Notes: generated by a model not told the origin, from the letters alone. Positions 35,594 through 45,171 are shown, counted from the first letter of the stretch. The stretch is DNA of 64,000 nt from Lentilactobacillus diolivorans DSM 14421 (GCF_001434255.1 NZ_AZEY01000090.1:317181-381180), one strand, 5' to 3'. Numbers and translations are program-made.

Positions 35594-36668
35594 TGCTGTC
35601 CCTTCTTCTTGCCATAAATTCTATGAAGTCATCGAATAAACCAACACTATCTTTTGGACCTGGCGCACCATCTGGAGAAAATTGGACGGAAATTGCCGGA
35701 TAGTCGCGGTGTCTGAGCCCTTGGACAGTTCCGTTAACTAGATCAACATGAGTGATGAATAATTTGGCATGGTCAATTGATTTTGGATCAACAGCATATC
35801 CTTGTTCTTGAGCAGAGAAAAAGATTTCATTTGTAATGATTTCGCGAATGGGATGATTGCTGCCGTGATGCTCGACTCTCATTTTTACAACTTTTGCCCC
35901 ATTAGCCAACGCAAACAGTTCATGCCCTAGCCCCATACCGAACAACGGGACCTGTGACTGAACATCTCGAATCATTTGTAGAATGGAATCTGGGAGGTTA
36001 AACGGTGCTCCGGGCCCGGTTGATAAAACAATCCCATCTGGATCTAAATCAAGGATCGTTTCACTGCTTGAGTCCCATGGGACAACCGTTATATTACAAT
36101 TTCGTTTGGACAGTTCTCGCAAAATGCCACTCTTAAGTCCAAAATCAACAACGACAACATTATCGCCATCGTCAGGGTTAGGATATGGTTTCGGTGTGGC
36201 AACTTGAGCCACTTGCTGATTGGTAAGAACGGTTGCGTGTAATTGATCAAAAGCGTGATCATCAGCAACGTCGACGATGCTAGCCTTCATGTTGCCAAAC
36301 TGCTGCAAATGATGCCGAATTTGGCGGGTATCAACGTCATAGATTCCCGGAATTTTATGTTGTTTAAGGTAACGGTCTAACGAAATCCGTTTAAAGTGAT
36401 CCGTTGCCAAGTTCTCGTATTCGCGGACAATCACACCTTTTGCAGACGGCAAAATGGACTCGTACGCATTTTGGTCGAGTCCGGTATTGCCAATTGATGG
36501 CTGGGTGAAGACAATTATTTGGTTGTGATAGATCTGATTTGAAATGATCTCTTGATACCCATTCATAGTTGAATTAGCGACAATTTCACCAGTTGTGGTT
36601 GCAAGTGATCCAAATGCTTTGCCAGCATAGGCAGACCCATCTTCTAATATCAAATATCTTTGCGTCAT
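35577..36668 (-). CDS. carA: CarA-like protein lacking the glutaminase triad
   Basis: A 363-residue homologue of carbamoyl-phosphate synthase small chain, normal in length. The N-terminal domain (RYLILEDGSAYAGKAFGS, GYQEIISNQIYHNQI, GIYDVDTRQ) is well kept. In the class I glutaminase domain the nucleophile Cys of GxCLGH is Gly246 (FGMGLGHE); the codon is clearly GGG on the minus strand. The catalytic His and Glu of QFHPE are Ser331 and Asp333 (QFSPDGAPGP). It should not release ammonia from glutamine. A strong GAGGAG precedes ATG. It lies 24 bp after pyrR and is coupled to carB. Confidence 0.88.
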   Translation of the reverse strand: MTQRYLILEDGSAYAGKAFGSLATTTGEIVANSTMNGYQEIISNQIYHNQIIVFTQPSIGNTGLDQNAYESILPSAKGVIVREYENLATDHFKRISLDRYLKQHKIPGIYDVDTRQIRHHLQQFGNMKASIVDVADDHAFDQLHATVLTNQQVAQVATPKPYPNPDDGDNVVVVDFGLKSGILRELSKRNCNITVVPWDSSSETILDLDPDGIVLSTGPGAPFNLPDSILQMIRDVQSQVPLFGMGLGHELFALANGAKVVKMRVEHHGSNHPIREIITNEIFFSAQEQGYAVDPKSIDHAKLFITHVDLVNGTVQGLRHRDYPAISVQFSPDGAPGPKDSVGLFDDFIEFMARRRDSNGDRY

Positions 36669-36692
36669 GTTGACTCCTCACTACGCTCCGTA

Positions 36693-37229
36693 TCATTTGA
36701 TGAGCTCAACAGCGTCCTTATCATCAATTTCTGATACATAAACTTTAATCTTTTCTTTTTGTGAACTTGGAATGTTTTTGCCAACAAAGTCCGCGCGAAT
36801 TGGTAATTCACGATGACCCCGATCAACGAGAACTGCTAAATTAATAGATTTGGGACGGCCTAAATCCATCACAGCAGATAAAGCCGCTCTAACTGTTCTC
36901 CCGGTGTAGAGAACGTCGTCTACCAAAACAACTCGTTTGCCTTCAATTGAGAAGTCGATTTTATTGTTAGACATTTTGACATCGGCGCTCATTGAATCAT
37001 GCTCGATATCGTCACGATAATTAGTAATATCAAGCTCCCCAACAGGGATTGAAACGTTTTCCAATTGCTGAAGCCGATCAGCAATCCGATTTGCAAGAAA
37101 AATACCGCGGGTTTTAATTCCAATGAGAACTAAATCTTCGACCCCCTTATTTTTTTCGACGATTTCATAAGTGATTCTCGTCAAGGCACGCTGCATTGCC
37201 ATTTTGTCTAGAATTATCTTGCCCATCAT
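36693..37229 (-). CDS. pyrR: Pyrimidine operon regulator PyrR / uracil phosphoribosyltransferase
   Basis: A 178-residue RNA-binding attenuation protein of pyrimidine operons that senses UMP/PRPP. The PRPP loop [17 protein letters not shown] is intact, as are [30 protein letters not shown] and [27 protein letters not shown] precedes ATG. The 80-bp gap from rluD is too short for the usual PyrR attenuator. In Lactobacillus plantarum a second pyrR lies beside carAB; this gene may correspond to that copy, an inference from gene order. Unlike its neighbours carA and carB, it keeps all key residues. Confidence 0.93.
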   Translation of the reverse strand: MMGKIILDKMAMQRALTRITYEIVEKNKGVEDLVLIGIKTRGIFLANRIADRLQQLENVSIPVGELDITNYRDDIEHDSMSADVKMSNNKIDFSIEGKRVVLVDDVLYTGRTVRAALSAVMDLGRPKSINLAVLVDRGHRELPIRADFVGKNIPSSQKEKIKVYVSEIDDKDAVELIK

Positions 37230-37309
37230 TAATACTCCTTAATTGTTGTTTTAAATTAATTGAACGGTAATTAATGTCCATTTCAGAATAGAAAAGCTTG
37301 GCGAACTTG

Positions 37310-38218
37310 TCAAGGCCTCGGATGATTATTAATTCTAAGATGATTAAGTGTTTGTTCGAATATTTTTGGCAAAGGTGCCGAAAATATCATAAGTTCATGG
37401 GTCTTGGGATGTTCAAAGCCCAACTCTTGGGCATGTAAGAATTGACCATTACCGGCGATTGTCTTTCGAGGGCCATATAGTGGGTCACCAACCAGTGGAT
37501 GACCAATATACTTCATGTGAACTCTAATCTGGTGTGTTCGGCCGGTTTCAAGACGACAAGCAATGAATGTGTAGTCTTGAAATCGTTCAAGCACTTCGAA
37601 GTGAGTCACTGCTGGTCGACCATCTGAGATAACTGCTTGCTTCTTTCGATCTTTGGGGGATCTGCCAAGTGGTGCATTTACAATTCCAGAATCCTCATTA
37701 ATTCGCCCATGGACCAAGGCAACGTACTTGCGAAGATTTTTCTTAGCTTTCAGCTGTTCAGATAAAGCTTGGTGTGCTGCATCGTTTTTGGCGACCATTA
37801 GTAGACCGGAAGTATCTTTGTCAATTCGATGAACAATTCCAGGCCGATATTCGCCGTTAATGGTTGACAATGGACTATGATAAAGTAGTGCATTGACCAA
37901 TGTATGGTTGGGATGACCCGCCGAAGGATGAACAACCATTCCCTGAGGTTTATTAACCACTAAAACGTCATCATCTTCATAAACAATGTCTAAAGGGATG
38001 TTTTCAGGTTCCAGACTAATGACTGCAGGTGCAACATCAGTAACAATAATTTCATCGCTTTCCTGTGTCTGATATTTTGGCTTCTTAACTTGGCCGTTGA
38101 CGGTAATTTTACCATCGTCAATTAAGTTTTTAGCTCTTGACCGACTAATTGACGAATCTAATTCTGAGACAACTTTGTCCAAACGACCTTGCTGATCTTT
38201 AATGATAAATTTCTTCAC
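37310..38218 (-). CDS. rluD: Ribosomal large subunit pseudouridine synthase, RluD family
   Basis: A 302-residue RluA-family enzyme that makes pseudouridines in 23S rRNA. It has an N-terminal S4 RNA-binding domain (residues 13-60, RLDKVVSELDSSISRSRAKNLI). The catalytic Asp is in GIVHRIDKDTSGLLMVAKN, and the C-terminal block RLETGRTHQIRVHMKYIGHPLVGD is present. It lies 24 bp after lspA and upstream of pyrR, the conserved lspA-rluD-pyrR order of Firmicutes. The position specificity is inferred only. Confidence 0.93.
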   Translation of the reverse strand: MKKFIIKDQQGRLDKVVSELDSSISRSRAKNLIDDGKITVNGQVKKPKYQTQESDEIIVTDVAPAVISLEPENIPLDIVYEDDDVLVVNKPQGMVVHPSAGHPNHTLVNALLYHSPLSTINGEYRPGIVHRIDKDTSGLLMVAKNDAAHQALSEQLKAKKNLRKYVALVHGRINEDSGIVNAPLGRSPKDRKKQAVISDGRPAVTHFEVLERFQDYTFIACRLETGRTHQIRVHMKYIGHPLVGDPLYGPRKTIAGNGQFLHAQELGFEHPKTHELMIFSAPLPKIFEQTLNHLRINNHPRP

Positions 38219-38242
38219 AACTAATTGTTAATCCCCCAGTTA

Positions 38243-38683
38243 CTATTTTTCACGAATAATCGCAATTGCCAAAATGATGATGCCAAAAGTTAAATACATA
38301 TCGGCACAATTGAAAATCGGAAAATTAATAAAATCAAGTTGAAACATGTCGACCACATGACTGTAAAAAATGCGATCAATCACGTTACCAAGTGTTCCGG
38401 CCAGTAGTAGACCTAATCCGATTCGGTAAGGAATATTTTGCCAGTATTGATTTAAAAAGTAAATAATTAAGACCGTTGCCACTAAAGCAATGATAACAAA
38501 AATAAACTGATGGCCGGAAAAAATGCTCCACGCTGCTCCAGTATTATTAATTCGTGTAATAGACAATAGGCCACCCACAACCGACAAGGATTGACCTAGA
38601 GCCAAATGGGCGACTACCCAATATTTGACAAACTGATCTATTCCGATAAGTAGGATAACGGCTAAAAAATAAAGTACAGGCAC
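38243..38683 (-). CDS. lspA: Lipoprotein signal peptidase
   Basis: Membrane aspartyl protease that cuts signal peptides from prolipoproteins. 146 residues with four membrane segments. The two catalytic Asp blocks are GTLGNVIDRIFYSHVVDMF and FNCADMYLTFG. It starts at GTG 38683 about 11 nt after AAAGGAG. It is followed closely by rluD and preceded within 16 bp by fhs. Confidence 0.95.
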   Translation of the reverse strand: MPVLYFLAVILLIGIDQFVKYWVVAHLALGQSLSVVGGLLSITRINNTGAAWSIFSGHQFIFVIIALVATVLIIYFLNQYWQNIPYRIGLGLLLAGTLGNVIDRIFYSHVVDMFQLDFINFPIFNCADMYLTFGIIILAIAIIREK

Positions 38684-38698
38684 CTTGATTAAGCTCCT

Positions 38699-40360
38699 TT
38701 AGAATAGCCCGGTGATTCGACCATTTTCATCGATGTCCATATCTAGGGCAGCAGGATGACTTGGCAAACCAGGCATCGTTAATATTTTACCAGTGAGGGC
38801 AACAATGAAACCGGCCCCCAGCTTTAATTGAAGATCTGACACGTGGATCGAAAAGTTTTCTGGTGCCCCGAGTGATTTTGCATCATCAGTAAATGAATAT
38901 TGGGTTTTTGCCATACATATCGGTAATTTATCATAACCCATTTTTTCGATTCGTTTCAATGCATTTTGGGCTTTTCTGGATAATTCGATATCGTTCCCGC
39001 CATAAATCTTGGAAACGATTGCCTGCATTTTATCAGTTAAAGGGGCATCAGGCGCGAACAATTCTTGAAATTGGGCTGGTTTATCACAAGCGGTAATGAC
39101 TTGCTTTGCTAAATTAACAGCACCTTTTCCACCATCGGCCCAACTAGTGATTACTTCACCAGGGACCTCTAAATTGTTGGCGACGTAATCAGCCAGATAC
39201 TTAATTTCATTATCAGAGTCACTGACAAATTTGTTGATTGCAACAACAACCGGTTTGCCATATTGCTGCATTCCTTCAACATGTCGTTTAAGGTTCACGA
39301 TACCCCTTTTTAAAGCGTCAAGGTTCTCTTCATTTAGATGCTTCTTATCAGCACCACCGTTTAGTTTTAATGCGCGAACCGTTGCAACGACAACGACACA
39401 ATCAGGCGTCTTTTTTAATCTGGGACTGACAATATCCATAAATTTTTCAGCCCCCAAATCAGAGCCAAATCCAGCTTCTGTGATGGCATAATCACCAAAA
39501 TGCAAGGCAGCTTTAGTTGCCAGAATACTGTTACAGCCATGGGCAATGTTGGCAAACGGGCCACCATGAATAAATGCTGGTGTGTGTTCAATTGTTTGAA
39601 CCAAATTCGGCTTAATGGCATCTTTAAGCAACAGCGTTAAAGCACCCTGAACTTTAAGGTTGGAAACTAAAACAGGCTGCCGGTCATATGTATAACCGAT
39701 CAACATTTTGCCGATGCGTTCTTTCAAATCAGATAAACTAGTCGAAAGACACAAAATAGCCATTAACTCACTGGCAACCGTAATGTCAAAGCCGTCCTGA
39801 CGTGGTACACCTGATGTTCGACCTCCCAGGCCAATGACAACCTGACGAAGTTCACGGTCATTAACGTCAAGCACTCGTTTCCACGTGATTTGGCGAGGAT
39901 CAATATTAAGTTGATTACCATGTTGAATATGATTATCGATTAAAGCAGCTAAGGTATTGTGGGCTTCTGTTAAAGCGTCAAAGTCACCGGTAAAATGTAA
40001 ATTAATATCATCCATGGGAATAACCTGCGCATAACCACCACCTGTGGCACCGCCTTTCATCCCCATAACCGGCCCCAATGATGGTTCTCTTAGTGCTAGG
40101 GCAACCTTTTTGCCAAGTTCGGTAAATGCGTCTCCCAATCCGATCGTAACCGTTGTCTTTCCCTCACCGGCTGCGGTTGGGTTAATCGAAGTAACTAAAA
40201 TTAACTTACCATCTTTTCCCTGATCAGTCGGCTTAAAATTAATTTTGGCTTTATAATGACCGTATTGTTCGATTTGGTCTTCATTAATCCCTAACTTGTC
40301 AGCAATTTTAACAATCGGTTCCATTCTTGCTGCTTGTGAAATTTCAACATCGCTCTTCAT
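38699..40360 (-). CDS. fhs: Formate-tetrahydrofolate ligase
   Basis: A 553-residue cytoplasmic enzyme that makes 10-formyl-THF from formate, THF and ATP, supplying purine and formyl-Met synthesis. The P-loop is [18 protein letters not shown] at about residues 62-79. Other family blocks are [40 protein letters not shown] and [20 protein letters not shown] ribosome site precedes ATG. Folate appears twice in this region, with the FolT transporter 9 kb away, but they are not linked. Confidence 0.97.
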   Translation of the reverse strand: MKSDVEISQAARMEPIVKIADKLGINEDQIEQYGHYKAKINFKPTDQGKDGKLILVTSINPTAAGEGKTTVTIGLGDAFTELGKKVALALREPSLGPVMGMKGGATGGGYAQVIPMDDINLHFTGDFDALTEAHNTLAALIDNHIQHGNQLNIDPRQITWKRVLDVNDRELRQVVIGLGGRTSGVPRQDGFDITVASELMAILCLSTSLSDLKERIGKMLIGYTYDRQPVLVSNLKVQGALTLLLKDAIKPNLVQTIEHTPAFIHGGPFANIAHGCNSILATKAALHFGDYAITEAGFGSDLGAEKFMDIVSPRLKKTPDCVVVVATVRALKLNGGADKKHLNEENLDALKRGIVNLKRHVEGMQQYGKPVVVAINKFVSDSDNEIKYLADYVANNLEVPGEVITSWADGGKGAVNLAKQVITACDKPAQFQELFAPDAPLTDKMQAIVSKIYGGNDIELSRKAQNALKRIEKMGYDKLPICMAKTQYSFTDDAKSLGAPENFSIHVSDLQLKLGAGFIVALTGKILTMPGLPSHPAALDMDIDENGRITGLF

Positions 40361-40408
40361 AATAATAATGACCCTCCTAATTTTGTCTCAATAAATTTTG
40401 ACTAGTTG

Positions 40409-40795
40409 TTATTGATGATCAATTAATTCTTTGATTTCAATAACTGAATTGGCTGGTAAAATAAAACTATAAATTCTAGTGTTGGCAACAAATCCAAGTT
40501 GATATTTGGAAACCTGAACATGAGATATTTGATCGAGATTAATCACAAGCCAACGTGGGTTCGTAATTCGGCTCACGATAAGCTGGTTTTGGAAAACCTT
40601 GATGTTTCGGAAGTGAATCTCAGCCCAGGTAATTAGAGCAAATAGAACAAAGAAAAATAAGGTAATCCACTGGAAATGAGTAATTTCCAGCCAAATGATG
40701 ACACCAATAAAAAAGATTAGCAACGTCCAACTCCAACAAATAATGCTGTTAAGTGGACTAGGTTGGTAAAAGAAGTGTCGTTTTTGCGTTATCAT
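40409..40795 (-). CDS. Small two-helix membrane protein, tentatively EbsA-like
   Basis: A 128-residue protein with two adjacent hydrophobic segments (about residues 18-36 and 43-60) and a cytoplasmic C-terminal region of beta type (FQNQLIVSRITNPRWLVINL). The architecture and the aromatic N terminus (KRHFFYQPSPLNSIICWSW) resemble EbsA proteins of Enterococcus and Lactobacillus, but I recognise no diagnostic motif. It diverges from the RNase H-like gene by 34 bp. Function is unknown. Confidence 0.6.
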   Translation of the reverse strand: MITQKRHFFYQPSPLNSIICWSWTLLIFFIGVIIWLEITHFQWITLFFFVLFALITWAEIHFRNIKVFQNQLIVSRITNPRWLVINLDQISHVQVSKYQLGFVANTRIYSFILPANSVIEIKELIDHQ

Positions 40796-40829
40796 TAAAA
40801 AAACTCCTTAAGGAAGCGTGGTTGATTAA

Positions 40830-41219
40830 ATGATTAAAATTTATACCGATGCAGCTGTCAATCCGGATGATCAACATTCAGCAATTGGGGTCCTGATCGT
40901 TCATAACGGTCAACAAACTCAGTTGAAAGAACCAATTGGACCAACCAACAATCATGAGGCGGAATTTATCGCCGCTATTCAAGGCTTTAGATATCTGACT
41001 AAGGCCATTCCCAAGGTCAACGAGATTGTTTTTTTCTACACCGATAGCAAAATCGTAATTGATAGTTTAAACAAGCGGTACGCAAAGCATTTTCAAAATG
41101 AAGTGGATGAATTACTTCAACTTCAGTCTCATTATGCGACGGTCGTTAATACTTGGATCCCCGACACTCAAAATCTCGGAGCCCACCATTTAGCTATTCA
41201 AGCATTACATGCGCAATAA
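40830..41219 (+). CDS. RNase HI family protein with altered active site
   Basis: A 129-residue RNase H fold protein of the short Gram-positive type (YpdQ/YpeP-like). Three of the four catalytic acids are visible: Asp7 (YTDAA), Glu45 (NNHEAEF) and Asp72 (YTDSK). The fourth, Asp in the usual NxxAD helix, is His119 here (NLGAHHLAIQAL), so activity may be reduced or metal use changed. AAGGAAG precedes ATG 40830. It converges tightly with the oxidase gene, 2 bp away. Confidence 0.85.
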   Translation: MIKIYTDAAVNPDDQHSAIGVLIVHNGQQTQLKEPIGPTNNHEAEFIAAIQGFRYLTKAIPKVNEIVFFYTDSKIVIDSLNKRYAKHFQNEVDELLQLQSHYATVVNTWIPDTQNLGAHHLAIQALHAQ

Positions 41220-41221
41220 CA

Positions 41222-42334
41222 TTATTCGATATATTGACTGACCGGCTTGGTATACTGTTGCCAATCAGTCGTTGATTGGCCAAAAATAGAATGTGCCAAT
41301 AAGTAGCCGATGATTGGTCCAGTTGTTAACCCAGATGATCCTAAACCGCCACCAACTAAAATGTTCGACCTGTTTGGTAATCTGCCGAAAAATGGGGCGA
41401 AGTCATCCGTATAGGCTCTTGTTCCAACGCGGACACCAGTAATTTGGTGACTGTTGAGATGAGCCATGAAAGCCTTCGCGTTATTCAATAGCTGTTGTGC
41501 TGCTACTTGGGTTGCCTTAAGATCAAATCCACCTTCATTTTCATGAGTGGCGCCAATGACCAACTTTCCGTTATTAAATGGAATGATGTCACTTGAACCT
41601 TCGGGCATTAAAACCGGCATTGACTGTGGGGCAAGTTGTTGACTGAGTTTCAAATCAATGAGTTGCCCTTTTTGCGGTCGGATTTTCATCGTAATTCCCA
41701 TGGGGGTCAATGTCTTTTTCATCCAGGCACCCGTTGCGATGATGGTTTGATCGAATTGTTGCAAACCGTCTTCTGTAATGATATCACCATCCGCGGTTAA
41801 AGAAACGGTTTGGCTAATAATTTTCAAGTTTGTTTGCTGTGCGCGTTCAAGCAAGTTCCAAACAAAATTCGCGCCATCGATTTTAGCACCACCACTAACG
41901 AAAACGCCGGCAGGTGGATTTGACAATAATGGTAACCGTTGTTGGACGGCTTCTGATGACAAAAGTGTCACATGCCCCATTGCCGGCGTATGGTCAGCTT
42001 TGGTTAATGCTTCTTGATATAGTTTTTCTAAGTCCTTGGCTGATTTGCGCGTTACAATGGTGCCGGTTTGCTGATAGGCATCAGGTCCCAGCTGGGCTTC
42101 CGTGACCAATTTAGGATACAATTCGGCACCGGCTTTAGCCAATGCGTACCACCGCTTATTACGTCGCTTTGACAACCATGGAGAAATGATTCCAGAGGCC
42201 GCTTTGGTCGCTTGACCCGTACCATCATCAAACAGTGTTACTTGGGTTTGCTCTGAACCAGGTAAATGGCTGAGATAAAAGGCAGCCGTTGCACCAACAA
42301 TGCCACCACCAATAATGGCAATTTGCTTAACCAT
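41222..42334 (-). CDS. FAD-dependent amino-acid oxidase/dehydrogenase (DAO family)
   Basis: A 370-residue flavoprotein with an N-terminal dinucleotide fold (QIAIIGGGIVGATAAFYLS) and DAO blocks (ATKAASGIISPWLSKRRNKRWY, DQTIIATGAWMKK). The C-terminal FAD contact is NILVGGGLGSSGLTTGPIIGYLLA. It resembles glycine oxidase and D-amino-acid dehydrogenase, but the substrate cannot be told from sequence. An earlier in-frame start exists at 42373; ATG 42334 follows GAAGTGAG and gives the normal MVKQIAIIGGG start. Confidence 0.87.
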   Translation of the reverse strand: MVKQIAIIGGGIVGATAAFYLSHLPGSEQTQVTLFDDGTGQATKAASGIISPWLSKRRNKRWYALAKAGAELYPKLVTEAQLGPDAYQQTGTIVTRKSAKDLEKLYQEALTKADHTPAMGHVTLLSSEAVQQRLPLLSNPPAGVFVSGGAKIDGANFVWNLLERAQQTNLKIISQTVSLTADGDIITEDGLQQFDQTIIATGAWMKKTLTPMGITMKIRPQKGQLIDLKLSQQLAPQSMPVLMPEGSSDIIPFNNGKLVIGATHENEGGFDLKATQVAAQQLLNNAKAFMAHLNSHQITGVRVGTRAYTDDFAPFFGRLPNRSNILVGGGLGSSGLTTGPIIGYLLAHSIFGQSTTDWQQYTKPVSQYIE

Positions 42335-42393
42335 CAACTCACTTCTTTCTACCAATAGTTCATATTTTAACATAAGATCAGGATGATTAATGC

Positions 42394-43545
42394 TTAATAA
42401 TTAGATAAAGAGCTCATATTACGAACTTTTTTTCCCCAAAATTGAAAATAGTCCGTTCTTATTGCGCCGTTATAAAGCTTTCGCCGTTTTGTTGCCTGTT
42501 GACCATAATACTTTTCAAACTCTAAATCAGAAGTCAGAAAATACTTGGACCAGCTTGTAAGTGGTTTAAAAACTTTTCCCATTTGGCGGTATAACTCATG
42601 GACTTGTTCTTTATCGCTCATTCGTTCACCATAAGGGGGGTTTCCAATGATGACGCCGTTAACTTTATCAGTTTTAAAGTCGGCAACAGCCAGTTGTTTA
42701 AAATGAATGTCGTCTAGAAGGCCAACCTCTTCAGCGTTTCGCTTCGATATTTCAATCATATTGCCATCAATATCACTGGCGAAGATATCCAATTCACGAT
42801 CATAGTCGGCTTTTGAGTCCGCCTCATCACGAACTTGTTGAACCATTTCTTCGTCAACCCATGGCCATTTTTCACAAATAAAATCACGATTAAAGCCTGG
42901 TGCGATATTCCGACCAATCATTGCTGCTTCAATTGGAATTGTTCCAGAACCACAGAACGGGTCAATAAAAGGCATATCAGGATACCAACTGGTTAACATT
43001 ACTAAGGCAGCTGCCATATTTTCCTTCAGTGGTGCCGCACCTTTTTCAACCCGATAACCCCGTTTAAATAAACTTGAGCCAGTCGTATCCAATGTCAGCA
43101 TCACGTGATCCTTGTTAATGGCAACCTCGAGTGGAAACTTAGCCCCAGTCTCTGGTAAACGTGTATGACGATGGTAAGCAGCGCTTAACTCATTTACAAT
43201 TGCCTTTTTAACGATTGCTTGGGAATCTGGAACACTGTGCAACTTTGAGTTTCGTGATCGTCCTTCAACTGGGAAGGCTGCATCCATTGGTAAAAAATGA
43301 TCCCACGGGATTGCAGTCGTTTTTTCGAATAGCTCGTCGAAAGTTGTGGCATCAAATTCATCAACTACAATTTTAATTCGGTCTGCAGTTCTTAACCACA
43401 GACTCGCTTTAATAATATCTGCTTCGGTACCGGTAAACCTAACCCGACCGTTTTCAACTTGAACTTCGTAGCCTAAATCTCGGAGTTCTTTACCTACAAG
43501 AGCCTCAATTCCAGCAGCACAAGTTGCAACTAAGTTAAATTTCAT
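42394..43545 (-). CDS. rlmL: 23S rRNA (guanine-N2) methyltransferase, RlmL/YpsC type
   Basis: About 383 residues: a THUMP RNA-binding domain (residues 50-160), then a Rossmann methyltransferase with FIDPFCGSGTIPIEAAMIG and the catalytic block GVIIGNPPYGERM. The frame runs upstream into the rnpB terminator; I take ATG 43545 (MKFNLVATCAAGIEALVG) or ATG 43554 as start, since the earlier one overlaps the terminator stem. It sits downstream of rnpB and gpsB, as in Bacillus (ypsC-rnpB-gpsB-ypsA). Confidence 0.9.
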   Translation of the reverse strand: MKFNLVATCAAGIEALVGKELRDLGYEVQVENGRVRFTGTEADIIKASLWLRTADRIKIVVDEFDATTFDELFEKTTAIPWDHFLPMDAAFPVEGRSRNSKLHSVPDSQAIVKKAIVNELSAAYHRHTRLPETGAKFPLEVAINKDHVMLTLDTTGSSLFKRGYRVEKGAAPLKENMAAALVMLTSWYPDMPFIDPFCGSGTIPIEAAMIGRNIAPGFNRDFICEKWPWVDEEMVQQVRDEADSKADYDRELDIFASDIDGNMIEISKRNAEEVGLLDDIHFKQLAVADFKTDKVNGVIIGNPPYGERMSDKEQVHELYRQMGKVFKPLTSWSKYFLTSDLEFEKYYGQQATKRRKLYNGAIRTDYFQFWGKKVRNMSSLSNY

Positions 43546-43586
43546 TAAATCCATCTCATTTCTTTTTGAATCCGATTTTTGGGTAT

Positions 43587-43611
43587 TAAAAAAGTGGGAG
43601 CAAGCTCCCAC
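43587..43611 (-). terminator. Terminator of rnpB
   Basis: GTGGGAG and CTCCCAC (43594-43611) form a perfect stem, followed on the minus strand by TTTTTTAA. Confidence 0.88.
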
Positions 43612-43614
43612 CAA

Positions 43615-44012
43615 CCTGTTTGGTGTAAATTCCTGTAAGCCATGTTTTGTGCTTGCGTCATCCCAGGACGATAAAGCAAGTAGTAATCATCTATCTGAGA
43701 AAGAGAAATCTCTTTCTCCCCCACACTTGGTTCATTTACCGTGTGTGAAGCTCCCCTACCATAAAGTTTGGGTTTCCCGCTCGAGGGGTTTACCGCGTTC
43801 CACCAGCATTGTTTCCAACACTGCTCGTCACTGTGGCACCTTAAGGATTTTCCAGCATAGCAAAGCCTTAGCCGGATTATCCGCCGTAACTCCGAAGAGT
43901 CCCCCGGCTTATTTTTTCACCGAGCACGAACACTACAGGCGTCTCAGCCTGTGCGAGAATGGACTTTCCTCAGCCGCCATAAAAGACGACCGCAATTACT
44001 CAGAATTTACAC
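43615..44012 (-). ncRNA. rnpB: RNase P RNA, Bacillus type (class B)
   Basis: Catalytic RNA that matures tRNA 5' ends. On the minus strand the 5' end GGTGTAAATTC pairs with GAATTTACACC at the 3' end as helix P1. The universal blocks are present in order: GAGGAAAGTCCAT with CTCGCACA, then GTAGTGTTCGTGC, GTGCCACAGTGACG, GGAACGCGGTAAACCCCTCG, GAGATAGATGATTACTAC (in part), and CAAAACATGGCTTACAGGAA. A TATAAT at 44019-44024 on the minus strand sits 7 bp before the 5' end, and a hairpin terminator follows the 3' end. Ends are good to a few bases. Confidence 0.95.
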
Positions 44013-44040
44013 CAATTCATTATACACTAGTTAACAGAAA

Positions 44041-44412
44041 TTAGAGCCGATGGGAATCGTTTGAATTACCATCGAGTTGTGAACCAAACACTCTTCTCTC
44101 TAAATTAGACAAACGTTTTAAGATGTCCATGTTTGTTGCGCTGGACATAGGTTGGCTGGCGGTTGGTCGACTAGAACCAGCACTTGGCATTGGTTGAGTC
44201 CCAGAGACGGCTAATTGCTTATTTAACTCATCGACTTGAACTTTTAATCGTTCATTTTCGTCACTGAGATCCTGCAATTGCTTACCATAGGTTTCATAGT
44301 CTTTAATAATATTATCCAAAAAACTATCCACGTCATTTGGATCATATCCTCGCATTTTTTGTCGAAATTCTTTTTGGAGGATATCTTTTGGAGTATAGTT
44401 AATGTTTTCCAT
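44041..44412 (-). CDS. gpsB: Cell division regulator GpsB
   Basis: A 123-residue DivIVA-like protein that links division and peptidoglycan synthesis by binding PBP1-type enzymes. The membrane-binding N-terminal domain is [30 protein letters not shown], and a coiled coil follows to about residue 70. A Ser/Pro/Met-rich linker leads to the C-terminal helix [21 protein letters not shown] precedes the ATG. A class A PBP is encoded close by at 45.8 kb, a plausible partner. Confidence 0.94.
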   Translation of the reverse strand: MENINYTPKDILQKEFRQKMRGYDPNDVDSFLDNIIKDYETYGKQLQDLSDENERLKVQVDELNKQLAVSGTQPMPSAGSSRPTASQPMSSATNMDILKRLSNLERRVFGSQLDGNSNDSHRL

Positions 44413-44468
44413 TTATTGGTTACACCTCGTCGTTAATTTGCAACAAACCATTAAAATAATATCATACA

Positions 44469-45071
44469 TTAGCTCGATTGGGAACTATTATTTAAGTTTT
44501 CTTGATATTCATCAGCCGCTACCTGCAAATCGTCGAATGTAATCAGCCGATATGGATACGGATGTGTCTGTGCAAATTGTTTTATTTTATCAAAATCATA
44601 TTGTGATTTGCCTGGATTATCTAAATCATATATCAAGATTGCCTGATCTGTGTGTGTTAGCATAAATTCTTGGTAATTTCTTAATTGTTCTGGGGAATGG
44701 TAAGGCTTTTGACTGACGCTGGCAGAAAAATCAACTTGATTAGTTAATTTTTGAAGCTTACCCCGGTTATTTTCATTCCAGTTGCTACCAAATTCAGCAA
44801 ATGGTAACATCATGGCAGTTTTAAATTCACCAGGATAATCTTTTTTTAAATGATTTGCCGCAACGAGTGACCATTGTTCAATGCCAAGCTGACCACCGGA
44901 AATGATCCAGTCAGTTCCATCAATGATTGCTTGAGAAAGTTCGCTTTTCAATACAGAATCAATCACTTTACGTTTAGGGTCATCATCTTTAAAAATATTC
45001 AATTCGTAACTTCGGTATCCACTTATCCATAAACGACTCACGCAATCACCTTGACAATCAATTATTTTCAT
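44469..45071 (-). CDS. ypsA: SLOG-fold protein YpsA
   Basis: A 200-residue DUF1273 protein with a Rossmann-like SLOG nucleotide-binding fold. Motifs are RLWISGYRSYELNIF and DWIISGGQLGIEQWSLVAA. YpsA affects cell division in Bacillus and Staphylococcus, and the gene is next to gpsB as it is there. Its ligand is unknown. It diverges from recU. Confidence 0.9.
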   Translation of the reverse strand: MKIIDCQGDCVSRLWISGYRSYELNIFKDDDPKRKVIDSVLKSELSQAIIDGTDWIISGGQLGIEQWSLVAANHLKKDYPGEFKTAMMLPFAEFGSNWNENNRGKLQKLTNQVDFSASVSQKPYHSPEQLRNYQEFMLTHTDQAILIYDLDNPGKSQYDFDKIKQFAQTHPYPYRLITFDDLQVAADEYQENLNNSSQSS

Positions 45072-45171
45072 TCACGATGCTAGTTGATATAATGACATTA
45101 TTAATGAATATTCTATACGAAATTGCAGTACAATGTAAGTATTCTTATTAAAAAAGGAAGCTATCAGTTCA

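Noticed and set aside
37230..37309. Possible PyrR-responsive attenuator before pyrR
   Set aside because: The gap is only 80 bp with no terminator and no recognisable PyrR-binding loop.
43649..44044. 131-codon plus-strand frame
   Set aside because: It lies inside RNase P RNA on the opposite strand; the RNA's conserved blocks explain the sequence.
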